64,000 bases of DNA, from assembly GCF_010560025.1 (NCBI RefSeq), contig NZ_SAIY01000008.1, positions 124,001 through 188,000 on the forward strand. The letters run 5' to 3'. The translations under genes were made by a program, and so were the position numbers. The notes under the pieces were generated by a model. It had not been told where the DNA came from. It saw only the letters and a program-made list of their open reading frames with translations, and made no database searches. This DNA is from Verrucosispora sioxanthis (GTDB taxonomy: Bacteria > Actinomycetota > Actinomycetes > Mycobacteriales > Micromonosporaceae). Position 1 is the first letter of the stretch. Every line of letters starts with the position of its first letter. Positions 33,703-41,534 of the stretch are shown piece after piece.

Positions 33703-34747
33703 CCGCGCAGTGGTGCGTGGGCGAACTGTCGGACTCCGTCGGCGAGGCGGACCGCCGCGCGGAACCCGAGTTCGTCCTGCGCACGGGCCGGTGAGGCGAC
33801 CACGTGGCGTACGTCGCCGAGCCGGAACTCGCCGGTGACCACCGGCGTGGGCCCGCCGGCGGCCCGGGCGAGTTCGGCGGCCATCTCGCCGATGCTGGCC
33901 GGCTGGCCGGAGGCGACGTTGTAGGCCCGCCAGCCGGTGCGGCGGCCGGTGGCGGTCACCGCGGCGAGGTTGGCCGCCGCCACGTCGTCGACGTGGACGA
34001 AGTCGCGTCGCTGTCGGCCGTCCTCGAACACGCGCGGGCCCGTCCCGCCGCCAGCGCGGAACGGAAGATCGCCGCGACGCCGCTGTACGGCGTGTCGCGC
34101 GGCATGCCGGGCCCGTAGACGTTGTGGTACCGAAGCGCCACCACGGTGCCGCCGGTCTGCCGGCACCAGGCCGCCGTGAGGTGCTCCTGCGCCACCTTGG
34201 TGGCGGCGTACACGCTGCGCGGGTCCAGTGGCGCCTCCTCGTCGATCAGTCCCGGCTCCAGGTCGGCACCGCAGGCGGAGCAGGCGGGCTCGAAGCGGCG
34301 GGCGGCCAGGTCGGTGGCGGCGCGTGCGGCGGGGCGCACGGCACCGTGCCGGAGGCAGGTGTAGGCACCCTCGCCGTAGACCACCATCGAGCTGGCCAGC
34401 ACGAGCCGGTGGATGCCCGCGCGGGCCATTTCGGCGAGGAGCACTGCGGTGCCGAGGTCGTTGCAGCCGACGTACTCGGGCAGGTCGTCGAGGTCCACGC
34501 CGAGCCCGACCATGGCCGCCTGGTGCACGACCACGTCGACGCCGGTCAGGGCGGCGGCGACGGCGGTCCGGTCGCGCAGGTCGGCCTGGCGTAGCGGGGC
34601 GCCGGCCACGGCGTCCGGCAGCGGTGCGCGGTGCGCGCCCGGGTGACCGGCGTCCACGACGGACACCTGATGGCCGGCCCGGTGCAGCGCGGCGACGACA
34701 TGGGTCCCGATGAAGCCGGCTCCGCCGGTGACGAGTACGTGGGTCAC
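33699..34747 (-). pseudogene. NAD-dependent epimerase/dehydratase, single frameshift
   Basis: Extended short-chain sugar epimerase of about 349 residues if one frameshift is bridged. The N-terminal part has VTGGAGFIGTHVVAALHRAG (NAD site), VVHQAAMVGLG, the catalytic SVYAATKVAQE (YxxxK) and VVALRYHNVYGPGMP. Near 34035-34045, in a GGGCCC run, one base is missing, and the C-terminal part (RVFEDGRQRRDFVHVDDVAAANLAAV ... ) continues in another frame to 33699. A Cys pair (CSACGAD) inserted before the active site is unusual. It likely makes a sugar nucleotide for the neighbouring envelope genes. Confidence 0.85.
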
Positions 34748-34857
34748 GCGCCGACGCTAGAGCCAGCCGGGCGCCGCAGGCGGCCGTGACGGGCAGCCGT
34801 CAGCGTCTCGTAAGACTTCATCATCGGCTGGTAATACCTGCCCGGCTCGATGCTGGT

Positions 34858-34870
34858 TAGCGTCCGCGAC
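34858..34870 (+). promoter_or_regulatory. Leaderless promoter -10 element of the GT2 operon
   Basis: TAGCGT at 34858-34863 lies exactly 7 bases before the ATG at 34871, the layout of a leaderless actinobacterial transcript. The same hexamer with the same 7-base gap precedes the response-regulator start at 38479. Upstream, GTAAGACT (34810) and GTAATACC (34831) are possible regulator half-sites. No clear -35 element is visible. Confidence 0.5.
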
Positions 34871-35530
34871 ATGACCGATGTGGTACTTCCCTGCCGGAAC
34901 GAGGCAGCGGCACTGCCCGGCCTGCTGGCCCGGATACCGGCCGGCTACCGGCCGATCGTGGTGGACAACGGCTCGACCGACGGCTCGGCCGAGGTGGCGC
35001 GGGCCCACGGCGCGGAGGTGATCAGCGTCGCCGAGCCCGGCTACGGTGCCGCCGTGCACGCCGGTGTCGAGGCGGCCGACCCCATCGACGGGGTGGTGTG
35101 CGTGATGGACGCCGACGGCTCCTTCGACCCGACGCAACTGCCCCGGCTGGCCGGGTGCGTACGCACCGGTCAGGCGCAGCTCGCCACCGGCCGGCGCCGC
35201 CCGGTCGGACGGGGAATGTGGCCGCTGCACGCCCGGGCCGCCAACGCCTTTCTCGCCCACCGGTTGCGCCGCACGACCGGCCTGGACGTCCACGACATCG
35301 GCCCGATGCGGGCGGTACGCCGCGACGACCTGCTGGCGTTGGGGCTGCGCGACCGGCGGTTCGGCTACCCGTTGGAGTTGCTGATCGCGGCGGACCGGGC
35401 CGGGTGGCGGGTGGTCGAGATCGACGTCGACTACGGTCCCCGGGCGGCCGGCACCCGCTCGAAGGTGACCGGCACCCTGCTCGGCACCGCCCGCGCCGTA
35501 CGCGACATGAGCGCGGTGCTGGCCCGGTGA
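34871..35530 (+). CDS. Family 2 glycosyltransferase
   Basis: 219-residue GT-A fold enzyme. It starts MTDVVLPCRNEAAALPGLL, then VDNGSTDGSAEVARAHGAEV and the metal-binding VVCVMDADGSFDP. It resembles dolichol-phosphate-mannose-synthase-like enzymes without a membrane domain. I prefer the ATG at 34871 (leaderless) because it is the usual family start; an ATG at 34850 is also open. It leads the operon with DUF2064, methyltransferase and molybdoenzyme genes. Confidence 0.9.
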   Translation: MTDVVLPCRNEAAALPGLLARIPAGYRPIVVDNGSTDGSAEVARAHGAEVISVAEPGYGAAVHAGVEAADPIDGVVCVMDADGSFDPTQLPRLAGCVRTGQAQLATGRRRPVGRGMWPLHARAANAFLAHRLRRTTGLDVHDIGPMRAVRRDDLLALGLRDRRFGYPLELLIAADRAGWRVVEIDVDYGPRAAGTRSKVTGTLLGTARAVRDMSAVLAR

Positions 35531-36177
35531 GCGCCGCCCAGGTTCTGGTGCTGGCCAAGCGCCGACACCCGGCCGCGTCAAGCCGACTCTGCCCACCCTG
35601 CACCCCCGAGCAGGCGGCCCGGAGTCGCCGCCGCCGCCCTGGCCGACACCCTGGACACCGTCACCGCCGGGCCGGTGCCGGCGTGCTCGTCCTCGACGGC
35701 GACCACCCCGCCCCGCCGGGTTGGGCGAGGCTCCCCAGCGCGGCGACTCGGCGACCGCCTCGCCAACGCGTTCGCCGACGCCCGCACACCCGGCACACCC
35801 GCGGTGTTGATCGGCATGGACACCCCGCAGCTCGTCGTCGAGCACCTCGACACGGCCCAGGATCTGCTCGCCTCGGTTGACGGGCCGGACGCGCGGTGCT
35901 CGGCCCGGCCACCGACGGCGGCTGGTGGACGTTGGGGCTGCGCGACCCCGGTCACGCCACCGTGCTGCGGACCATCGCCACCTCCACGACGACCACCGGC
36001 CACCGCACCGTGGTCGCGCTGCGTCGGCGCGGCCTGCGCGTCGCCTGCTGCCCTGGCTGTCCGACGTGGACACCGCCGTCGACGCTCACGCCGTGGCCAG
36101 CTTGTGCCCGCCGGACAGCCGGTTCGCCCCGCGCCGTCGCCGCCGAGGTGCCGCAGCCCGCACCGGTCGCCCGGTGA
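35527..36177 (+). pseudogene. DUF2064 (TIGR04282-type) glycosyltransferase-like protein, frameshifted
   Basis: A GTG overlapping the GT2 stop (GTGA) opens a DUF2064 gene (VLVLAK ... RLCPPCTPEQAAR) that is broken by several frame changes. Later pieces lie in other frames: LVLDGDHPAPPGW, LANAFADARTPGTPAVLIGMDTPQ, VLGPATDGGWWTLGLRDPGHATVL and LPWLSDVDTAVDAHAVASLCPPDSRF. The final frame ends at 36177, overlapping the methyltransferase start. At the N-terminus, bases appear to be missing from short G or C runs (about 35560-35583). The family transfers sugars in actinobacterial envelope clusters. Error or decay cannot be separated. Confidence 0.78.
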
Positions 36178-36815
36178 ACGCCGTCGCGGTCTTCGACACC
36201 GCAGTCGACCGGACCGCCGCCGGCATCCCGGCCGCCTTCACGGCCCGGCACGCCAGCGGCGAGGTCTACCGCTTCGACCCGGCCGCCTGGTGCCGGGACG
36301 CGATCGCCGGAGACGACGCGCTGATCGGCTGCTGCACCGGTCACACCCTCGATGTCGGCTGCGGCCCGGGCCGGCTCACCAGCGCCCTCAGCCACGCCGG
36401 CCGCCCCGCCCTCGGCATCGACGTCAGCGCCAGCGCGGTCCTGCTGGCCCGCCGCCGGGGCGCGGCCGCCCTGCAACGCGACGTCTTCGGCCCGGTGCCC
36501 GGTGCCGGCCGCTGGCGGCACCTGCTGCTGGCCGACGGCAACATCGGCATCGGCGGTGACCCGCCCCGGCTGCTTCGCCGGTGTCGTCAACTGCTGGCCG
36601 TCGACGGGCGCCTCCACGCGGAACTGGCACCGGCGGGCACGCCGGCCTGGTCCGGAACCGCGACGGTGCAGACCCCGGACGGTGCCGACCGCACACTGCC
36701 CTGGGCCTGCGTACCGCTCGACGACCTTCCCGAACTGGCCGACGCCACCGCGATGCGCGTGCTCGACACCTGGACGGAGGCGGGGCGGTGGTTCGCCACC
36801 CTGACCCCCCGATGA
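36174..36815 (+). CDS. SAM-dependent methyltransferase (class I)
   Basis: 213-residue methyltransferase with SAM loop TLDVGCGPGRLTSALSHAG (about residue 58) and post-motif GIDVSASAVLLARRRGA. The GTG start overlaps the DUF2064 stop and its own stop overlaps the molybdoenzyme ATG (ATGA). In similar actinobacterial clusters a methyltransferase accompanies GT2 and DUF2064 enzymes, presumably decorating the same glycan or lipid. Confidence 0.87.
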   Translation: MNAVAVFDTAVDRTAAGIPAAFTARHASGEVYRFDPAAWCRDAIAGDDALIGCCTGHTLDVGCGPGRLTSALSHAGRPALGIDVSASAVLLARRRGAAALQRDVFGPVPGAGRWRHLLLADGNIGIGGDPPRLLRRCRQLLAVDGRLHAELAPAGTPAWSGTATVQTPDGADRTLPWACVPLDDLPELADATAMRVLDTWTEAGRWFATLTPR

Positions 36816-38026
36816 CCGGCCGCGCGACGGTGCTGCGGCGCCTCACCCGGTGGTGCCTGGCACCGTTGCCGGCACCACCGGTGACGCTGCGGCGCGGACC
36901 GCTGCGCCCCGGGGTGTTCCGGTCCCGACTGCGGTCGACCCGGCTGACCGGTCAGCTCGGCGTCGCCCTCGGCGTGGCGTTCGCCATCTGCTTCGCCACC
37001 GGTCTGCTCAGCCACCTGATCCAGCACCCGCCGGGCTGGTTCTGGTGGCCGGCCCGACCGGTCGGGCTCTACCGGTTCACCCAGGGTCTGCACGTGGCGA
37101 CCGGGCTCGCCTCGATCCCGCTGCTCGGCGCCAAGCTGTGGTCGGTGTACCCCCGCCTGTTCAGCTGGCCGCCGGTCCGCTCGATCGCCCACGCGGCCGA
37201 ACGCGCGAGCCTCGGTCTGCTCGTCGCGGCGGCACTGTTCCTGCTGGTCAGCGGCGTGCTCAACATCTCCCGCTGGTACGCGCCGATGCCGTTCTTCTTC
37301 ACCGCCGGGCACTACTGGGTGGCCTGGCTGGCCGTCGGTGGGCTGCTGGTGCACATCGGCGTGCACCTGCCGGCGGTCCGCGCCGCGCTCGTCCGCCCCG
37401 TCGGCGAGCCACGGCAGGACGGGCTGAACCGGCGCACGCTGCTCGGCGGTGTCGCCGCCGCGTCCGGGCTGGTCACCCTGACCACGGTCGGGCAGACGAT
37501 CCGACCGTTGACCGGCCTCGCGGTGCTCGCCCCACGCCACCCCGACGTCGGACCGCAGGGCCTACCGGTGAACCGGACCGCGGCCGGTGCCGGAGTGCGC
37601 GCCGCGGCCCTCGACCCGGCGTACCGGCTACGGGTCACCGGAGAGGGCCGCAGCGTCAGCCTGGACCTCGCCGCCCTCAACCGGCTTCCGCAGTACACCG
37701 CGGAACTGCCGATCGCCTGCGTGGAGGGCTGGAGCGCCACCGGGACGTGGACCGGGGTCCGGTTGGGCGATCTGGTCGCGCTCGTGGGTGCCGATCCCCG
37801 ACGCTCGTCGGCCTGGGTCGAGTCGTTGCAGGTCGACGGCGCGTACCGGGCCTGCACGGTGCCACCGGAACACGTCGGAGATCCGCTGACCCTGGTCGCG
37901 CTGCGGTTGGGCGGCGAGCCCCTGCACCTCGACCACGGCTATCCGGCGCGGCTGATCGCGCCCAACCGGCCCGGCGTGCTGCAGACCAAGTGGCTCAGCC
38001 GGATCACCGTGGCGGGGACCGGATGA
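36812..38026 (+). CDS. Membrane-anchored molybdopterin-dependent oxidoreductase (sulfite-oxidase fold)
   Basis: 404-residue protein with two halves. The first 200 residues have four hydrophobic helices (GVALGVAFAICFATGLLSHLI, HVATGLASIPLLGAKLW, LGLLVAAALFLLVSGVL, YWVAWLAVGGLLVHIGVHL), with histidines suited to haem binding. An internal LNRRTLLGG twin-arginine motif and hydrophobic stretch follow at about residue 210. The second half is a sulfite-oxidase-type molybdopterin domain, with the metal-ligand cysteine in LPIACVEGWSATGTWTG and the tail RLIAPNRPGVLQTKWLSRI. It is probably an extracytoplasmic reductase anchored by its own cytochrome-b-like domain. Confidence 0.9.
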   Translation: MTGRATVLRRLTRWCLAPLPAPPVTLRRGPLRPGVFRSRLRSTRLTGQLGVALGVAFAICFATGLLSHLIQHPPGWFWWPARPVGLYRFTQGLHVATGLASIPLLGAKLWSVYPRLFSWPPVRSIAHAAERASLGLLVAAALFLLVSGVLNISRWYAPMPFFFTAGHYWVAWLAVGGLLVHIGVHLPAVRAALVRPVGEPRQDGLNRRTLLGGVAAASGLVTLTTVGQTIRPLTGLAVLAPRHPDVGPQGLPVNRTAAGAGVRAAALDPAYRLRVTGEGRSVSLDLAALNRLPQYTAELPIACVEGWSATGTWTGVRLGDLVALVGADPRRSSAWVESLQVDGAYRACTVPPEHVGDPLTLVALRLGGEPLHLDHGYPARLIAPNRPGVLQTKWLSRITVAGTG

Positions 38027-38454
38027 AGACCCGGACCGTGCTGGTCGTCGGCGGTTGCCTGCTCATGGCGTACGCCGTCGTCGGCGCTCTCACCGACACC
38101 GACCTGACGCCGGGCGGGGTACTGCTCTTCCTGGCCGCGGTGCTGGTGGTGCACGACGTCGTCTGGATGGCGGCGGTGCTGGCCGTCGGTGTCGCGCTGA
38201 CCCGCGTCCCGTCCCGGTACCGTCCGACGATCCGGGCGGCCGTGATCACCGTCGCTGCGGTCACCGTGGTGGGACTCCCCCTCGCCCTGGGGTTCGGACG
38301 CGCGGCCGACAACACCTCGGTGCTGCCGCTGCCGTACGGTCGCAACCTGGTCGCCGTCCTGCTCGCCGTCGCCGCCACGACGCTGCTGGTGTGCGTGGTC
38401 CGGCGGCGACAGGCCGTAAGGAATCCGAAAGACCCTCCGAGCGGCGCACGGTGA
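38023..38454 (+). CDS. Small integral membrane protein
   Basis: 143-residue protein with about four hydrophobic segments: VLVVGGCLLMAYAVVGAL, VLLFLAAVLVVHDVVWMAAVL, AAVITVAAVTVVGLPLALGF and LVAVLLAVAATTLLVCVV. No known motif is visible. The ATG overlaps the molybdoenzyme stop (ATGA), which suggests it is a partner or assembly factor for that membrane enzyme. Confidence 0.85.
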   Translation: MKTRTVLVVGGCLLMAYAVVGALTDTDLTPGGVLLFLAAVLVVHDVVWMAAVLAVGVALTRVPSRYRPTIRAAVITVAAVTVVGLPLALGFGRAADNTSVLPLPYGRNLVAVLLAVAATTLLVCVVRRRQAVRNPKDPPSGAR

Positions 38455-38465
38455 CGCCCGGTCGC

Positions 38466-38478
38466 TAGCGTGATGGGG
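38466..38478 (+). promoter_or_regulatory. Leaderless promoter -10 element of the two-component operon
   Basis: TAGCGT at 38466-38471 stands 7 bases before the ATG at 38479, identical in sequence and spacing to the GT2 promoter. Upstream, GTAAGG (38416) and GAAAGA (38426) are spaced about one helical turn apart, as in OmpR-type direct repeats. Shared control of the two promoters by the response regulator is an inference. Confidence 0.48.
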
Positions 38479-39189
38479 ATGGGACACCGGGTGTTAGTGG
38501 TCGACGACGACCCGACGGTCAGTGACGTCGTGCGGCGTTACCTGGAGCAGGCCGGCTGCGAGGTCCAGCTGGCCGCCGACGGCGCCGACGGCCTCGCCGC
38601 GATCGCCGCCCAGCGCCCCGATCTCGTGGTCCTCGACCTCATGATGCCCGGCATCGACGGCCTCGAGGTCTGCCGCCGGATCCGGCGGCAGTTGCCCGAC
38701 CTGCCGGTGGTCATGCTCACCGCGCTCGGTGAGGAGGCCGACCGGGTGCTCGGGCTCGAGGTCGGTGCCGACGACTACGTCACCAAGCCCTTCTCCCCCC
38801 GGGAACTGGTGCTGCGGATCCGCTCCGTGCTGCGCCGCACCGCCGCGCACCCCACTGCGCCCACCGTCTCGGCGAAGCTGATCGACGCGACGCTGACCGT
38901 GGACAGTGCCCGCCGCGTCGCCACCCTGGGTGGTGCACCGCTGTCGCTCACCGCCCGGGAGATCGATCTGCTGATCTTCTTCATGCGCCATCCGGGGCGG
39001 GCGTGGTCGCGCACCGACCTGCTGGACAAGGTCTGGGGGTGGCAGTTCGGTGACCAGTCGACGGTCACCGTCCACGTCCGCCGGCTGCGCGAGAAGATCG
39101 AGGACGATCCGGCCGATCCGCAGCGGATCCGCACGGTCTGGGGCGTCGGATACCGCTACGACCCGCTCGACGAGGAAGCGGCCCGGTGA
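38479..39189 (+). CDS. OmpR/PhoB-family response regulator
   Basis: 236-residue response regulator. The receiver domain has the acidic pair VVDDDP, phospho-acceptor Asp53 in LVVLDLMMPG and the conserved KPFSPREL lysine. The C-terminal winged helix ends RLREKIEDDPADPQRIRTVWGVGYRYDP. I chose the ATG at 38479 because it is leaderless and fits the fold; GTG/ATG codons at 38470-38473 would add three residues. It is coupled to the sensor kinase by a GTGA overlap. Confidence 0.95.
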   Translation: MGHRVLVVDDDPTVSDVVRRYLEQAGCEVQLAADGADGLAAIAAQRPDLVVLDLMMPGIDGLEVCRRIRRQLPDLPVVMLTALGEEADRVLGLEVGADDYVTKPFSPRELVLRIRSVLRRTAAHPTAPTVSAKLIDATLTVDSARRVATLGGAPLSLTAREIDLLIFFMRHPGRAWSRTDLLDKVWGWQFGDQSTVTVHVRRLREKIEDDPADPQRIRTVWGVGYRYDPLDEEAAR

Positions 39190-40202
39190 CCGACACGCTG
39201 CTCATCGGGCTCTACGCCCTCGCCGCCGGAGGCGTCGTCGGCCTGGCCGGTGCCGCGGCGCTACGGCTGTTGCGGGGCCGGTCGATTCTCGTGCACATCC
39301 TGGTGCTGCTCACCGTCACCGTCCTCGCCGTGGTCGCCGGAGTCGCCACCGTCGCGCAGGCGATGTTCCTGTCCGCGCACGACCTGTGGGTCGTGCTCGT
39401 CACGGTCAGCGCCTCGGCGGTGATCAGCCTCGCCGTCGGCGCCATCTTCGGCAGGCGACTCGCCGCCGCCGCGGTCTGGGCCCGGGCGGCCCGGGAACGC
39501 GAACGGCGGCTGGAGGCCGGCCGTCGCGAACTTGTGGCGTGGGTGTCGCACGACCTGCGGACCCCGTTGGCCGGGCTGCGGGCCATGGCCGAGGCCCTCG
39601 AGGACGGCATCATCCACGACCCGGCCGTCGTCGACGACTACCACCGGCGTATCCGGGTGGAGACCGACCGGATGGCCCAGCTCGTCGACGACCTGTTCGA
39701 GCTGTCCCGGATCAACGCCGGTGCGCTGCGGCTCATGCCCACCACCGTGCCGTTGGGCGACGTGGTGTCCGACGCGATCGCCGGCGTCGCGCCGCTGGCC
39801 GCCCGCCGCCGGATCCACCTGGTGGCCGCCGACAGCGGCTGGCCGGACGTCCGGGCCGGGGAGCGCGAACTCGCCCGGATCGTCAGCAACCTGCTGATCA
39901 ACTCCGTTCGTTACACACCGGAGGACGGCAGCGTGCACATCGCCGCCGGCCACGAGACCGACAACGTGTGGCTGGCCGTCTCCGACACCTGCGGCGGCAT
40001 CCCCAGTGAGGACCTGGACCGGGTCTTCGACGTCGCGTTCCGAGGTGAACGGGCCCGCACCCCCGCGGCGGCGGACTCAGGTGGTGGCGGCGGACTCGGC
40101 CTGGCCATCGTGCGCGGTCTCGTCGAGGCGCACGGCGGCCGGGTGAACGTCGCCAACACCGACCGAGGCTGCCGGTTCGAGGTACGCCTGCCCGCCACCT
40201 GA
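39186..40202 (+). CDS. Membrane sensor histidine kinase
   Basis: 338-residue kinase with three hydrophobic segments in the first 90 residues and no large external domain, so it probably senses a membrane or redox signal. The phospho-acceptor is His122 in AWVSHDLRTPLAGLRAM. The ATPase domain has NLLINSVRYTPEDG (N box), SDTCGGIP (G1) and GGGGLGLAIVRGLVEAHGG (G2). The GTG start overlaps the regulator stop. Its last 126 bases are overlapped antisense by the acetyltransferase gene. Confidence 0.94.
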   Translation: MTDTLLIGLYALAAGGVVGLAGAAALRLLRGRSILVHILVLLTVTVLAVVAGVATVAQAMFLSAHDLWVVLVTVSASAVISLAVGAIFGRRLAAAAVWARAARERERRLEAGRRELVAWVSHDLRTPLAGLRAMAEALEDGIIHDPAVVDDYHRRIRVETDRMAQLVDDLFELSRINAGALRLMPTTVPLGDVVSDAIAGVAPLAARRRIHLVAADSGWPDVRAGERELARIVSNLLINSVRYTPEDGSVHIAAGHETDNVWLAVSDTCGGIPSEDLDRVFDVAFRGERARTPAAADSGGGGGLGLAIVRGLVEAHGGRVNVANTDRGCRFEVRLPAT

Positions 40203-40757
40203 CGGTCTGCCCTGGCGCCACGTCCCGGCGAGCAGGGCGTAGGTGTAGCCGTCCACCCAGCCCAGCTCGGCGTGCCAGGAGTCGCCGACTCCGTGCTGCT
40301 CACGACGCATGCCGATCTTTTCGAGAAGCCGCACGGAGGCCAGGTTGTCCGCGAAGCAGCCGGCGGTGATCCGGCGTACGCCCAGCCGGTCGAACGCGTA
40401 CGCCACCATCGCGGTGACCGCCTCGGTCGCGTAGCCCTGCCCACCGTATGCCGGGTCGAAGATGTAGCCGAGCTGGGCCTCGGTCCGCGCCGGCATGCCG
40501 GGTTGCCCCATGCCGTCGACCACGTCGAGCGAGACGGACCCGATCACCATGCCGCCCAGGGTCACCGCGACACTGTGGTCGTCGGGGTCCTGCGCCGCGC
40601 GCCGCCAGGCCGCCCGGAAGGACACCGGGTCGACCTCGGTGCGCAGCAGCCAGCGGGTGACCTCCGGCAGGTTGCGGTATTCCAGCATGCGGTCGATGTC
40701 CTCGTCTCGCACGGGACGAAGCTCGAGGCGTTCGGTGCGAAGGTGCGCGCTGCCCAC
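40077..40757 (-). CDS. GNAT acetyltransferase, RimJ/RimL type, 3' end antisense to the kinase gene
   Basis: 226-residue acetyltransferase. The N-terminus HLRTERLELRPVRDEDIDRML and acetyl-CoA loop DPAYGGQGYATEAVTAMVAYAF are typical; the core ends near VDGYTYALLAGTW. The frame then runs about 45 residues further, over the 3' end of the convergent kinase gene, before a stop at 40077. That tail (from RQGRPSGGGQ) has no family similarity, so the original stop has probably been lost. The GTG at 40757 has a TACTCT hexamer 8 bases upstream and may be leaderless. Confidence 0.85.
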   Translation of the reverse strand: MGSAHLRTERLELRPVRDEDIDRMLEYRNLPEVTRWLLRTEVDPVSFRAAWRRAAQDPDDHSVAVTLGGMVIGSVSLDVVDGMGQPGMPARTEAQLGYIFDPAYGGQGYATEAVTAMVAYAFDRLGVRRITAGCFADNLASVRLLEKIGMRREQHGVGDSWHAELGWVDGYTYALLAGTWRQGRPSGGGQAYLEPAASVGVGDVHPAAVRLDETAHDGQAESAATT

Positions 40758-40855
40758 GAGGTGGCAGAGTAGCCACCGGCACCATCGCGACGCCGCCGAA
40801 TAAACGCCGGCTCGTCGGCGTCGCGCCGGTCGAAGCCCGCCTCCACCGCCACCGG

Positions 40856-41377
40856 TCACGGCCGCTGACGCAGCGCGCGCAGCACGCCGTGTCGGCGCAG
40901 GGCCCAGGCGAGGCGCCGGACGCTCGAATGCCGCACGAACAGCACCGCCGCCCGGCGGATCAGGCCGAGCCGCTTGTCGCTGAACTGGTTGTCGATCGCC
41001 TGCCAGATCAGCTCGCGTACCTTGGCGCTGTCCAGCACCGCCCGCACCTCGCGCCGCACCACGGGATCCTCGGCCGCCGAAGCGATGGCCGCCGCCTGAT
41101 CCGGTCGCTCGACGCTCGGCCGCACCGCCGCGACGAGCGGCCGGCGCACGTCGTCCTGCTCCAGCAGCAGCAACACGGCCTCGCGGATCTCGACCGTGTC
41201 GAGACCGGATCGCAGCAGCCTCAGCAGGCTGCGTTCCACCTCGCGGTCGTGATCGGGGACGGACAGCGTGGCCAGCAGCACCGACACCTCGTCGAGATCG
41301 ATGAGGTGTCGCAACCCGCCCCGGAACTCCGGCATGCCCCACGCAACCTGGAGGCCCTTGGCAAGATTGCGGTTCAT
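40856..41377 (-). CDS. Hypothetical helical protein
   Basis: 173-residue, mostly helical protein with repeats of hydrophobic and charged residues (VSVLLATLSVPDHDREVERSLL, TVEIREAVLLLLEQDDVRRPL, DPVVRREVRAVLDSAKVRELI). The composition suggests HEAT-like helical pairs. The C-terminus is strongly basic (RRLAWALRRHGVLRALRQRP). No family is recognised. It begins MNRNLAKGLQVAWGMPEF. Confidence 0.72.
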   Translation of the reverse strand: MNRNLAKGLQVAWGMPEFRGGLRHLIDLDEVSVLLATLSVPDHDREVERSLLRLLRSGLDTVEIREAVLLLLEQDDVRRPLVAAVRPSVERPDQAAAIASAAEDPVVRREVRAVLDSAKVRELIWQAIDNQFSDKRLGLIRRAAVLFVRHSSVRRLAWALRRHGVLRALRQRP

Positions 41378-41387
41378 GCGCCCTGCG

Positions 41388-41534
41388 CTACCCGGGCGTG
41401 GCGGTCAGCGAAACCTGCGGTCCGTCCGGTCCGGTGAGGCCGAACCGGTGCACCGGTGCTGTCGAGCTGATGGCGCAGCCGGTTCCCGCTGGTACGCGGC
41501 CACGGCGTCCAGCCTGGTCCGGCAGACGGTTCAT
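41388..41534 (-). CDS. Small open frame coupled to the ECF sigma gene
   Basis: 48-residue frame whose ATG overlaps the sigma-factor stop (ATGA). It reads MNRLPDQAGRRGRVPAGTGC, then AISSTAPVHRFGLTGPDG and QVSLTATPG. The coupling is the only strong evidence for translation. The C-terminal half looks like a beta-strand pair, possibly a remnant. No function can be assigned. Confidence 0.3.
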   Translation of the reverse strand: MNRLPDQAGRRGRVPAGTGCAISSTAPVHRFGLTGPDGPQVSLTATPG

